Of a stretch of DNA of 64,000 nt, positions 10,956-24,410 are shown in pieces. Numbering within the stretch: position 1 is the first letter of the stretch; each line of letters opens with the position of its first letter. Origin of the DNA: Mesodorylaimus sp. YZB2_4 (Eukaryota > Nematoda > Enoplea > Dorylaimida > Dorylaimidae); contig JASANH010000938.1 in NCBI GenBank assembly GCA_030248295.1, positions 930,001 through 994,000 on the forward strand. The letters are read 5' to 3'. Made by a program: the position numbers and the translations under genes. The notes under the pieces are model-generated. The model saw nothing but the letters and a program-made list of their open reading frames with translations, did no database searches and had not been told where the DNA came from.

Positions 10956-11730
10956 CTAATCCAAATAAAGCTCATCACGGCTTCATCTACCCACGGCAAA
11001 ACCCACTTTCGCGTTGTCCAGCCACACAAAATATTCCTAGGGTACTTAGGAGAAGATGGACACGATCACACGGGGAAACACGATCATCACTGCACACCAG
11101 AATCTAGCATCTACACAACAATGACGCAACTCCGTTTTTGAGCAAACGCGTCGAGTTGGTTAGAAGATGGACACGACACATCCGTGAATACAATGCAGAA
11201 TGGCCCGTGTAGGGCGGGCACAAGAATGGGGGGAATGTGTAAAGACAAACCTTTACACGCTCTGCAATACTCAACGATACAAGATTCAGATAACTCCTAC
11301 AAATGCCGACACAAATTCAAAAAAACCAATGAAATGCAATAAATTCCATAATCTGCAAAAAGATATCATGTATGAACATAACATTAGACCCCGGGTAAAG
11401 CGAAACGGGCTCTTCCTCCCATCTTCACGTGCCTCACAAGGAAAGAACTGCCATTGCACGAACGGAACAGACGTCATGACGAAAGAAGACAAGGCACATC
11501 AAGCAAATCAAAATACCTACGTACAATTCTGCGATACTTTGGCCGAATGCATTTCCGTCATGGAACACACGACCAGTAGGCTACGATATGACGCCCATGT
11601 TTGATCATTGAAAATGTTCGCCTTTGTCGGGTGTGCAAAAGAGAAATCGTTGCGTTGTGTGCGTGAAACTTGCTGAAAAACCAAAAGAACACACACACGT
11701 CAGTCCAATCCACCCACAGTCGGCTCCGCG
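10956..11730. other. intergenic, nothing firm
   Basis: A plus-strand open frame at 11200-11604 has an ATG but no recognisable domain and lies in A-rich sequence. If the SLC7 gene uses the donor at its apparent stop codon, a further minus-strand exon of that gene could lie here; none was recognised. Confidence 0.4.
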
Positions 11731-14700
11731 TCACTTACTCCAAAACAGCCTGAATACTTCCGGTTTGTTCTCCCAGTACACACCGAGGAAATAGATGGGT
11801 ATGCCGGACAATATCATGACCAGGCCGATAACCACTTCGCTCGGACTCACGAAAAACGGTAACACGACCAAGAATACGCACATGAGAAAGAAGATGATCG
11901 GAATCGATAAGTGAAGCTGAAACGAGAGGCCATAAGCCAGACTTACGAGCTACTAGAAAGTTCCAGGGTGAATGTATGGATGTCAGCAGAGCCCATGGTC
12001 GTAAACCATGCCCTCAGGCCAGTCGTATATTCACCATTTTATCTATCATGGCATCGGCGATAGAGCGTAGGACGGCACCTCCTCTACCCTCAGTGATCAC
12101 GAGTAGTACCTTACAAAATCGAAGGTCAAGTCTAAAAATGTGATGAGGGGGACAAAGTGCTTATTGTACCCAAACTCTCGACCCTTTCCCAAAAGTTTGT
12201 CTTACTCTTTAGTTAACGTTTGAAAAATTCTGGGCTCCTTTGAAAATTGACCATGTTTTTCATTCAATTTGAACTTCCCTCCAGATTTTAAAAACATTTT
12301 AACGTGACTGTTTTAGAAAGGGTTGGCCGATTCACATATCGCCGACGCCTTTTTGAAACCAACACGAATCCTTCGCGCACGGTCCCTTTGCCTCAATCTA
12401 CTGGCTGACCTTACATGGTACTCTCTACCAGATCCCTAAATCCCCCTTATTGCTCACCTTGATCGGACGTCGCATGTTCGGTTTTTTCCACCGCAAGTAC
12501 AACAACCCGGCCACGCACATGCCGACCACGGCAGATTCGGAGAAACTTGTGTAGTTGATCAGTACCAGCACATCGCTCGTACACAGCATCAACAGCGACA
12601 AGAAACCCTAAAAGACCACTTGACATACACCCCCTTTAACCAAACCACATCGAGCTTACCAAAAGCAACAAACTGGGCATGGGAGTGAAATACTTGTTGT
12701 TGATCATGCTCAACATCTCGGGCAACTGACCATCACGGGCGCCAACGAAAAACATCCTGCAACCAGAACAACATGTCAGTCTCAAAATGACAACCATCCA
12801 CCAGAAGAAACACACATCTTAGTTTCTTTGCACGCTGAAATACGGACTCTAAACATTGCTCCCTCCTAAAGAGCACATCCTTCCATCTGGCATCACCCAA
12901 GGGCGAAACCAGTGGACATTATCTTCTTTTCCTTCCGCAGATACACGAGCCTAACAGTAACCATCCCCAAGCACCCCTTGGCAACATACCTGGACGAAGC
13001 AAAGATGATTCCATTCAAGCTGCCCACCGTCGAACAAGCCACAAATATGGGCATGACGAAGGCCATTATGCCCAATGTCCGAGCTGCAAATGACTAAAAA
13101 GGAAAACACTAATCACATCCTCAAACATTCAATCACGATCAGTGAACTCACCACTGCCACAGCATCAGAATCGAGTATTTCGTCAGGCGATAGTACAGCG
13201 AAGTAAGCCAGATTGACCAACATGTAAATCAGCGTGACGACTGGCAATGAAATGTAAATTGCTCGGGGCAAGTTCCTGCACAACAAATTCATAATCACAT
13301 TCGGCCACTCAAACCCATGCCATCAATAAAAACCTGATCAGGCATGAAGTTTAGTGCAATGACGCAAGCACCAGATACACCCCTCCCCTTACAGACAGGA
13401 GTGCCGACATACCCACCAGGCCTTCCAGCTCCCACACCCCGTAACCAACTTACCGATGCGGATCTTTCAATTCTTCCGTTACGAAATTCAGATAGTTCCT
13501 GAAAAATGATAGCGATTGTACGCTCCTCAAACAGAACATCCATGCAACAAAAAAAGGCAAAGGCAAGCGAAAGAGTGCAGAAAAGGCACCTAAACTAAAA
13601 TCAAACTCCCACCTAGCAAGCCATCCCCAATCCAGGGTCACACCGATTTAGTCACCCACTTGCCGAGTGCTCCCTTCCTCGCCCGACCCGTGATCAAGCA
13701 CACCACACACAGTCAGGGGGGTGACCCGTGTTATTCTCATTCTCGGCTCTGTCCATTCTTACCAGCCCGCGTAGGAGAATTGACCCGAATAGTACATGAA
13801 AGGGAATCTGCGATAATGACGATCCTCTGTCCCCTCGAAAGGCGTGTTCAAAACTTGAGAGCCCGAACCTGACAACCATCCAAAGCAAACATCTCATTTA
13901 AATAAGTCCATTACAGAAAACATGCCCTCATTATCAAGCCGTCCCCTCGCCCACATTGCACTGATAAGCATGCAAACAGAAAGCACGCAGTGACTAAGCA
14001 AGCCAGGAAAGCAGCCGCCGTACAAGGACAAAAAAATAAGCGTATAAAGGCGGGTTTAGTGTAATCAACTATGCATACCATCCAGCGAAAGAAAAAATGC
14101 CAGAATAGAAAGCCAACGATAACGGGCCTGGATTCCATTTCGTTCCTTCCCACGAATTCTCGAACGTCTCGGATGGTCCTACATTCAAATACGTGAGAAA
14201 CATAATCGAGAAAAGCTCACTCTTTTCGTGCTCTAAATAGAAGCCACTCCGATTCGATTCTCACAAACATGTCCATTTCTACGACCATACGCAAACTAGG
14301 CTGTGTCCGTGTAAGAAAGGCACCTCACAGAGTCGCAGACATGCCGTCAGTGGTGAGCACTTGGACACTAGTGCCTATCGTCTCTAACCTAATCCAATAC
14401 TTACTGGAAACTTGAAACACCGAAATCCATCACATATTTAGGCATTAGCTCATAACCTACTCAGAAAACGTACCTTTGAAAAGGAACACCAGTCCCGTGA
14501 TGATCACAATCCCCAATGCCAACACTTTTGTCACCGTGAAGACATCTTGAGTTCGCGTGGCCCATCGTACTTTGTAACAGTTGATAAACGTCAGAAGACC
14601 TATAACATGAATAAACATTGATAAGAAACGTGCGAACCCCCTCCATGTCCTCATCACTTCCCCTCATTCCAAATCGGAGCAAATCACACCCAGACCTCTG

Positions 14701-17444
14701 ATAAGCCTCTTAGTCCCGCCCCCAGCACCATCCTGAAGCACGTCTTCGGTGCACCTTCTTACGATAAGTCCTCCATCAAATACCGAGCCTATATGTCACT
14801 CGACATGTACTACCTAAGTCGCTCTCAATCTAAAGTGCCTCTTTGCCGTGCTATCCCAAACACAGCGCGTACCCTAAGACGCATGCCGCCTCGCACTCAA
14901 TCACGAAATGACCCCTTCATTCACTGTATGCCTAATTGCCATATTATCTTGGAGTCAGTGGGGCACGAGTAACGCGATATTCAGACATCCACGCCATGAT
15001 GGCATCGCTCACAGGACATAACAATCAACCCTACACCAAGTAGGCACGCTTTGAATCAATAATACGTGCCATATAAAGCCAGCGGTAGCGTTAACTGACT
15101 GACGGAGCGGGTGAGTAGGCGGCTCCCTAGAAGGGTCTTCATTGACGTAGCTGGACGCACTCCAAACATGGACTGAACAGTAATAGGCCCACGCTGCGTT
15201 TCCCGTTGCCAACCTGGCTACCTACGAAACCACCTGCCAGAAACCAGCACAACATTATCTTGTGATCTACACAAACAAGTCTGCCCGACATCATTTATCA
15301 GCCGACCATTTTTTACGATTCAAAGCGATAAAACGAAACCAAAAGACCTCCGCTATACGACTAGTTACGACACTCCTCTACATTTTCCGACTGCTCATCA
15401 AATCACATTTTTAGTTTCTTTTCCTTCTGCTTCTGTAGAAACACTTGCGAACAGCTCGCTTCCACCAACTCTGCACTTTAGTAAACTCGAAGAATCACAG
15501 TGAAACTAAGCACTCGCACCTTTTGCTGAGTCCATCTATCACTTCACTGACAAGTGATACTCAAAGACAGCTGCACTCATTGTCAGAGTTGAGTTATGCG
15601 GAAAATGAAGCCCAAGCGTATTTGCGCACGAGCAACGTGAACAGATAACGTCCACATGCAAACCTTAATAGGCCTCGAGTGACGTATGCTTGTAAGAAAA
15701 TCTCTTCTTTAAATTTTTCGAAAATTGCAACCAATCTAATGCCACACACCACCTAATCATATCAGTCAATAAAAAACATCGGGCCATCATTTAGGTCGAG
15801 CTGACATGAACTTGCGCCAGCCTAAAATGGTTCATTAGCGGCTTAGTGATAGTCAACAAGGAAAAACTGATAAAACACTCAAAAAGCTAGAGACAACTTT
15901 GGCTAATATCCAACTCGACAAGCCAATCCTTGCCGTCTTAAAAGCAACGCCGACTGTGTGTTCATGGCGCAATACAAATCTACGCCTTCCTTAGTAGGAG
16001 TGGCTCCTTACATACCTTGCCCCATTCGTGCTATCCTCGTTTTCGAGAGCATTACGCAAAGGACAAAGTAGAGTGAACGGAAATGTAGGAAAGAAAAAAA
16101 AGAAGAAAAATCCATTGAAATCTAAGACAAAGAGGAGAGGCATATGCGTATCGAAGATTGAGGAATTTGCCGGCTTTGAATCAAGGAAACGAGCAACGTG
16201 CAAAACGAGACCAATAAACTTATTATAAGCACTATCCGGAAATAACCATTTTTCGCAAACCAATCCTACTCAGCAATTGAAAAAAGTGCTCTCTTGGAAT
16301 CAGATCAATCATTTTCTCTTCAAGTGGTGTTTGCAAGGAGGAAAAACGAATGATCAAATCTTAAATTTGTCTACTCAAGAAATCCGGTCCCTTTCGAGTG
16401 TTGCTACTTGATTTTCTCGAATAAACAGTTCCCTCGAGTGCCTGCCGCGCCAACTACTTCACGCCTAGCACGTCGAAAAGGAAGCACCTTCAGGTAAAGA
16501 ATGTGCAAAAACTTCGCCCCAACTCCTAATCCGCCAGACACGCGCACGACCTTTGTCCCGTTACCCGTGCTTGCTATGCCCTTGTTCCCCCCCCCCCCCC
16601 CCAAAAGTCGATAATCTGTCTTTTGGAATGAGGAAACATAGATTTGGTTGTTGAAGGAAATGAAGCTTCTACATGGCTCTTCATTCGCTCCCGTGTGATT
16701 AGGCGCACGTTTCTCGACTGTGAATGTGCTTGAGAGTGGTTAGCCCAATGTCGTCACTGCGGTTAACATTTCGTCTGATTTCATTGTAAGAAAACAAAAG
16801 AAAATTGACTTACATATGAGACAAGCAGCCAAAAGACGGACAGGGGCGTCGGGTACGTCGCAATGTGGATAAAACGGTTTCAAGACGTAATTGGAGAAAG
16901 TCAAGGCGATGACGGCATTCGAAGTCGGATTGATTATGACCAATGCCACCCATAGGAACAAGAAAGCTGGCAAATTACCGAAGGCTTCTCGAATATACGC
17001 GTAATCACCACCCGATTTCAAAATTGATGTGCCCAATTCGGCGTAACACAGGGCCCCCATGGTGGAGAATATTCCGCATAATAACCAAATGACCAAACTC
17101 AGACCCACGCTACCGGCTTCTCTGAGGACGCCTTTTGGTGATACGAAAATGCCCGAGCCGATAATAACGCCCACGATGATAGCACAGCCATTGAATAATC
17201 CAATCTTTTGTTTCAATTTGACCGAAGTGACCGCCGTCGCTGGCGCCACACCATTTCCGTTCTCAACGTGTCCGTTCGTCACGTGGTCTCCATTCGCTTT
17301 TTCATGATCGTCGTAATTTGGCGGATTGTAAATATTTCCGAATTCTCCGTCTTCCGGCTCCACTTGTTCTTGGAAATTAGCCGTTGAACTTCGCTGAGAT
17401 GGTGGCAATAAAACGGCCGACGATGGATTCTCCGGCAACGCCAT
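11731..17444 (-). CDS. SLC7 heterodimeric amino-acid transporter light chain (LAT type)
   Basis: Nine exons in coding order: 17444-16814, 14599-14474, 14178-14079, 13498-13454, 13275-13152, 13093-12990, 12756-12660, 12607-12458 and 11916-11731. All phases join, giving 520 aa, the usual LAT size. A hydrophilic N-terminus of about 80 residues precedes TM1, which has the family motif GVIIGSGIF followed by [17 protein letters not shown]. Later family matches include [60 protein letters not shown] with RRPIK, and [15 protein letters not shown]. Such proteins exchange large neutral or cationic amino acids at the plasma membrane, paired by disulfide with an SLC3 heavy chain. Intron 1 is the largest (2.2 kb). 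The apparent stop TGA at 11731-11733 overlaps a perfect donor (A|GTAAGT at 11739), so a short extra C-terminal exon cannot be excluded. Start: the ATG at 17444; the upstream open frame lacks ATG. Confidence 0.95.
16586..16603. repeat. short poly-C run
   Basis: About 17 consecutive C bases inside SLC7 intron 1. No function is suggested. Confidence 0.7.
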
Positions 17445-18330
17445 ATTTCTGACTATTTTTCGAATTCTTTTCAAATATTCCGGCTTGTTTACAATAACAA
17501 TTATTTGAAAAGTACCGAACAGACCTAATTGCCGTTCGACTGCGACGAAACAGGATTACCGACTTTGTGTCACTTTCGGTTCTCTACTCGGCAAAACGCC
17601 TTCCCACCTTCTCCACTAAAATAGACTGACGCAACCTGAATTTCTAGCTTCCGTTCGAGGAGGCGGAGTCACTGGCGCCAGCCGCAACACTCTCGGATCA
17701 CGTGACTCGCTGTGATTGGTTGGATGCGGGCCAATGAGAGGGCGCTTGGCGACAGCTGCCTGTGTACACTCGCCCCATCCGCCCACCCTCACTCCAACAA
17801 CACATCATGACCTTACACATTATGCTCGAGTGTGGCTTACATGGAACAGACACAATCAAGAGTGCACACCAATTATGCACAATGCTAAGTGATGAAACGA
17901 AAGGAAAAGATCGCCTGACAGTGAGACCGACACAAACCGTATCTCCACAGAAGGAAACATAAAACACCCATTTCGTCATTAAAGAAAGGCACAATGAGAT
18001 AAAAAATCGCCGTGAAAAGCTTCCACTGAGTAAAACAAAGCAAAAGCCAAAACACTACTCTTCGTACATCTACACGCTTACAAAAGAAACTTTTGTGGAA
18101 TATGATCGAAGCTATGCCTACGACAATGTACAAACATAAGAGAAAGTGAATACACGAATGTTAGATTATAAAAATACGATGCCACTTTGTTATCCTGCGG
18201 GACAGATCAAAATGCCCAAAATAGTAGTCGGACATGTGCGAAGGCGCCCTTTTCTTTGTCCAAATAGATGAGCACGAATTTCGATGAGGCAACACGCAGA
18301 ACAATGATGGCGCCCTCGTTTGGTTATGCT

Positions 18331-21300
18331 CTACCCTTGGAACGAAGCCTGAAAACAAACCCCCGTCAACCAAACACTTGCAAAACCCCTCGCACTCCGA
18401 CCTCACTTACCGGCAAATTGACCGATGGCAACATCCTCATTTGATCGGCCAAATGGGCGGACCCGGGCGACGGAGCTACACCCATCGGATGATGAACACC
18501 ATGATGCAGCATTGGCGACGACGACGCAACACCCCCGTCCAACATTTTGTTATCGCCACCCATTCCACACAGCTTTTCTTCTTCCCGCCTTTTCAAACAG
18601 GCTGCCTTGGGATTTAAATTTCGTTCCCTCACCTAAAATCGAAGCTCATCTCAACTCCACCACATCCAACACACCACCAGCTCATACCTGCTGCTCTAAA
18701 GTCGTGATCAACAGGACGGCTTGATGCAAAACACCCAATTTCGTCTGGGCTTTGTCCGAATTCACGTGAATCGAGCACATCCGTCCCAATTCCTTGAACG
18801 CCTCATTTATATCACGGACTCGAACTCTGCAAACAAATTAACATTAAATACGTATCTAGGACAAGTCGACATCAAAAGCACACCTCTCCCTCGCATTGTT
18901 GGCCTGTCGTCGTTCTTTTTCACGACGTTCTCTTTCTTGCGGCGACTCATCTTCTTCACTGGTCTGACAACGTGGCCTCTTCCTGCTGTTCCCAGCACTA
19001 CTGCCGCTTCGATGACCTCCTCCAGCGCCCGTCGTTGAGGAAACGGATCCGGGAACTGGCGTGTAACCGCTCCGATCAAACGGCGATCTCAGTCCCTCGT
19101 CTCCGTATTCATCGTCATCGTCGTTGTCACCTAATGAGTGGTCTGAAATGGAATCTGAGAATAAACGCCCTGACTGTCCGTACAGTAAAGTGTGCTCTTC
19201 CCATTGTGCTCCTCGATACGGTCGTAACATCCGTCCTCTCTTTCTAAATTATCGTAATGACAACAAAGATCGATTCTAATCGGTCTTACCAGTCCTTACC
19301 ACAGCTGCAACACCTACACTCCCGTTACTACGATCTAGGCCCAACATCTGACTTATCCTCTACCCGCGCGCCAGGACACACACCCGACCATCCGCAGTTC
19401 CCAGCACTTCTTACCATATATGTCTCCCGTACTAGTAATGTGAGCGCCAAGAGGCATTCCGCTTTCAGACGAGCTTCCGTCCTGAAACCAGCAAACTGCC
19501 CTGTACGCCAGGCCCGAAGAGATCTCCACCGGACTAGCTTACCTGTAAGTGCAACTGATTAATTGGCAAACCGCCGCCCGCTCCAGGCATCATGTACGAT
19601 GCGGACTGCTGAGGTGGAATCACTTTCGGCTGTTGCTGAGATACCGGTGTTTCCGAAATTGAATGATGCGAAGCTGGTAAATGCAATAACGAGCCAACCG
19701 CAGAATTTGAATGCGGCAATTGATTGTCCCCAACCGATGGCTGTACTTCGGGAGGCTACACAAAGGTAGGTCATCAGAATGAGTTAAACATCACCAACCT
19801 TTTCACTTACAGATGCCAAATTGCTAATCGTATCCTCCAATCGTTTCTCCATCGTTCGCGGCAACGCTTGCAGGTTCAAATTGCTGTAATGAGGCGAAAC
19901 AGAAGATTCCGGTGGCCCATTGGTCGAAGCGGCCACGGGCGGCATCCAACCGTGCGGCGCCGATGCCCCATTGTCTTCGTAGATCTGAAAAACACGGCGA
20001 CCGAATTTACACCCTGAGACCTAATCGATGACAGCACAACCACAATACCAACATCACTTTGCCCTTACCCCACCGCCTCCCTACTTACCGAAGCTAAAGC
20101 CACGCCAACCGTTTCGCCAGTTTGCGATGTCGGTGGTAACGTAGCAGGAGCGCCCAAACGTTGTGGCAAAGTCGGATAAAATGCTTGTGACGTGGCGTGA
20201 TTATGGGACAATGGCGGCAGGAGATACTCGGCCGATGGTCCAACCGCGCTAGAAGCGGCCGATGCCGCAACCGGAGTCAACGAAGGCAATGTCGAGTTCA
20301 TCAGGGCCATGTCCGGTAATGCTTGATCCATCAGCGGCCTTTGGTGATAATAAGCGGGCGTTGGAGGAGGAATGCCCGACGAACCAGCTGCGCCAATAAA
20401 ACTCCAATAATCCAGTTGATGAGTCTGATCTAAAAATGACAACACCTCAAAACATCAGCCGGACTGGTCCCACATTAGGCGTTTTACCATACCTGGTGGT
20501 GGATAGAACGCATCGTATGCATTGACGCCAGGAGGATAATTGACTTTACGACCCATACCCGTCGGCGGCCATGGTCCTGAAAACAACTTCCTTACACAAA
20601 GAGCACAGACCATTTTCCCCTCGCTTTGCAATGCAGATAATGCAATGACCCTTCACCCCAATGCAGAATGAGCATCTGAATTGGCATAAAGTTTTCAGAA
20701 AACATGAAATTAGTCGCCCAGATCAAGAGAAGCAGAGAAGCGACAGTTTCGCCCATAACACGTCACCGTCATCAGCAATGCACTGTGTGCGGCAGACTTG
20801 AATGGGAAACAACTTCTGTAAAAGACACGCATTCCGCCTGCTCGTCATCTGGGTCGAGTTTCAGGGAGGGGCCGCTGATCGTCAATTTTTGTGTCCCATA
20901 GCCCTCGAGTGCGCAGTGTAGTGCTTGGCTATGGATAAATTATGACATGACAGGGAGGAGACTCATTCGCCTCACAATCAGTTGTATCGGTCCCCCTATA
21001 CTCCAAGCGGGGCATAATTGTGAGCTCAACCTAGGCTCAGGGACCTAGAAAACAACACCATTGGCTATTCTTCCGCTGACCTCTCGTGATACGTGTCCTT
21101 CACATAAATTCTTCCTCCGTTTTTCAACTTCAATATACTGTAAACGGCGTGATTGCATTCTTGCTAACGACAGCTGCCTAATGCTTTGCGTAACGAATGC
21201 CCCGTTCATGAGACTGATCACCCGCCAAGACATTCCGACAAACACCCGTGACAATAAGGACTCCCCAATCGCCCATCAAAACTGCGACCTTACCATTTTC

Positions 21301-23218
21301 GTTGCTGACTCCTGGTAAAGGGTTTTGGTAGGCTTGCGTTGTATCGTTCGTTTGCTGCTGCAAAATGGCAAACACACTCGTTCATCATATGAATCAGTAG
21401 TTGTAAATTAAACTTACCCTTGCCGCTATAGGATTCCAGGACGCAGCGAAATTTGGCAGGCCCGCGGACGGCGCTACCGCGGTACTCGCTGGTAAACGAC
21501 TTCCAGCAGCGAACATACGCGAAGCCGACTCGGGCGTCACTGAAAGAAAAACATCCAAGTCAGCATTATTTTCTCGCAAACTCCACCATTTCAATCAAAT
21601 TGATGAAAATTGTTCAACAAATAAGCTACTAGATTGGACAGTAGGACACGTAGGCGCGACCTCGACTGTACAAAAATGGGGGCTTTTAGTTCCGAGTCAA
21701 CAACACCAGCTGCGCACACATAACCTCCGCGTCGCATTCGTTCGGCCAATCAAACAATAACCCAGCGCCTAACCAACATTCTTACACGAATGGATCCAAC
21801 CTAGCCCCACCAACCAGCACAAACCTGGTCGAAATGACTTCGAATGGTTGACACATAAACTTTAAGCAAGAGTAGCGCGGGACTGCAAGGTTTATTTGCA
21901 CCTAGCCCCCAAATCAAGACAGGGCTACAGTAGCGAGGCCTGCTTACTGTAAAAGAACACACGGCTCCTCGGTTCAAGTGCGAGAAAGCGAGTCGAGGCG
22001 GGAACAAGAGAATCTATAATTCCAGTTCAACGAAAATCAATCGAACCAATCATGCGTCAAAATTGCTGAGGGGCCCGTGCACGAAATAATTTTTCCCTTT
22101 CTCATTTTGTCTTCTCTCTTTCCTTAAACTATCACATGGACATTATTGTTGCTCGGGTGCTTTAGATTAACATTTCTCTCGCTCTGGCTTTCATTTTGCG
22201 TTCTTCTCAGAAACAAGACGCACGACAAACGATTGGTCGGTCCGTCTTTCTGTTAGAAAGGCAACGCAAAGACGGGCGACGATAAACGGTTCGCCGACGC
22301 TTTTCGAAAGATGAAGAGAAAGCGCAGGGTGGGCGTGAGCAACGGTTGTACCTACTTCTTGCGTCTTCAGCGCACCGCATATACGATTTAATTGAATTCA
22401 GGCCCGCTTTTATCCCTATCGTTAACGCGTGCGAGGGCGCGAGCTTGAAGACCCCGAACCGAACCATCGGGCTGGTTTGGGTCGACGCTATTCTTTTCCA
22501 GGCGACTCCTAGATGTACTATTCTCTTTCGCTTTCGCCCGTCGCTCGCCCTGCCCCGTTTCAACATTCTGAGTAGAAATACTAGTCTATGTCGTTCACGA
22601 AACAGTGGCCTCGAAACGGCGACGATATACGGACGATGACGAGCGACCCGGGTGCCGCCGCGACGCCTTTCCATAGTCTAAAAACGCTTGAAAAACGCGG
22701 ACGCTCACCACGCGAACACGGTCTAGCACCGAGGCCGTCCGCTTCTCTTTCAAACCCCATCCTCAACATTCAGTGGCACGGTCTAGGACAAGGATGACGG
22801 AGCCCAAGGCTCAGTCGCTTTTGTCAGCCCCTCGCCTCTTTATGCTCGGCTACGTTCCGAAATTGCCAGGCCAATGGCGCATATGCGCCTACGATATAAA
22901 TATATATACGCGCGAGGAAACAAGGAAGAGAAAGAGATGAAAACGAAAAAGGGATGGAACCAAGACGACCCACACCGCAGTACTGTACACCACCTACCCT
23001 CTTCGCCACCGTCCGGATTCGGTCGAGTGAACGTGGACTGGCTCGCGGAAGCGTCGTTGTTACCATTTCCGCCTGGACCGAAATACTAAACAGCACAAGT
23101 TACATACATAACCCAGTCACCCATATAGCTCGCACCAGGGACTTACCGCAGCTGCAGCGCTGAAGTCCAGCAAATCGGAAAGTTCACGATCATTAGGATC
23201 AGCAGTTATGCCGCTCAT
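18331..23218 (-). CDS. class I bHLH E-protein (daughterless/E12/TCF4 type)
   Basis: Exons in coding order: 23218-23147, 21539-21418, 21357-21294, 20576-20493, 20429-20089, 19984-19811, 19755-19543, 19481-19415, 19142-18884, 18826-18688, 18632-18411 and 18348-18331; about 591 aa are visible. The first exon holds the AD1 transactivation motif [10 protein letters not shown] after the start. The middle is Ser/Pro/Ala-rich. The bHLH spans exons 9-10: [15 protein letters not shown] joined to [17 protein letters not shown], then [21 protein letters not shown]. The following [20 protein letters not shown] is the hallmark E-protein extension. The protein should bind E-box DNA in the nucleus as homodimer or with tissue-specific bHLH partners. 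Exons 1 and 2 do not join in phase, so at least one exon of length 3n+1 is missing between 21540 and 23146. The last exon adds only ASFQG and stop. Exon 9 has two in-frame acceptors (starts 19142 or 19154). Confidence 0.95.
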
Positions 23219-24410
23219 TCGATAAGTCCTCGGATATCAATGATAATCCTCAGTTATGCATGCGCTGGCGAGGCAAGCCTTCGATGATTAGGCAATCAGA
23301 GAGCCTAAAATATGCAAGAATGACTTTAGGCCTACCACTGTTACCTTTGTCAGAATCACTGCTGTAGGCCTAGTCGCAAGAGGTTCGAGAAAACTGGCAG
23401 GCCTATACCTGTCCTATCTCATAACAACATCACATTCAGAATCTTCCTCATGCATTCCCTCACTCTTTGGCAACAGATAGAATAACTACTTCCGGTTCGA
23501 GCCAGAATACTGTCCTTATAAAAGCTAAACGACTAAAAAAGGAAATGGCACTTACGCAAACGAGATTCGTATATCCTAAAGCCGCAATCAAACACCAACA
23601 CCTGACGATACGGGCCGGCAATCGACAAATGACAGTGCTGCCCACCGCACTAGCTAACACCTGACCCGAAGACGACACAGACTGTGGAACAAAAGAGAAG
23701 AAAAACCACACACCCAGGCCGACTGTCGCTGTCCGTCTTCGTCGAAGAACCACGGATATATTACTGTAATAGCCGAGCAGAGATGATGCGAGCACAAAGG
23801 CGCTTGGAGTAAGCAGCAAATATACAGCCTGAGCATCAAATATGGCGTAGCGCAGAAAGCGCGCGATTCGAAATTTGCATTTGCCGAAATAATGACATGC
23901 TTCTTTTGACACCGGAAGTTTGTCTGGAAGTACGCAGATGTGTGCCATGCTTCCTTTATTGAGCAGGTATAATATCATGCGAGCGAGCCATGTTTCTCAA
24001 ACACACAACCGGAAGTGGCAATTTACTAAGGTAACGTACGTAGACAGTCCTATTTGCATTGGAGCAAAGGGCCCATGGCGTCATAAGCCGAGTCAGCGTG
24101 ATTGGCAGCGGGTATAAACGACAGACTAGCTGGCTCACGATCAGTGCAGAGATGACTAAGGTATACTGTACATACACATGGGAGTGAACGCTGCCTTTTG
24201 TGCGAGATTTAGTTTCCTTAGTTTCCAGGATGAGTAACGGAGGCGTGCACGTCATATATTCACGGATGGGATCAGCGTGATATCCTGAAGCCCATTTTCA
24301 CGCACAAAACAAGACGTCCTTGGCATGACAGCAATGCACTCCTGTTCGGGAACCAAGTCACAAGCACATGTCTATCTAACAGCACACAACAGGCGAACCA
24401 CCTGGTCACC

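Noticed and set aside
22207..22674. Arg-rich 155-codon minus frame in the E-protein first intron
   Set aside because: No splice support, and its composition follows local CG content; the intron must hold another exon but this does not fit by phase or family.
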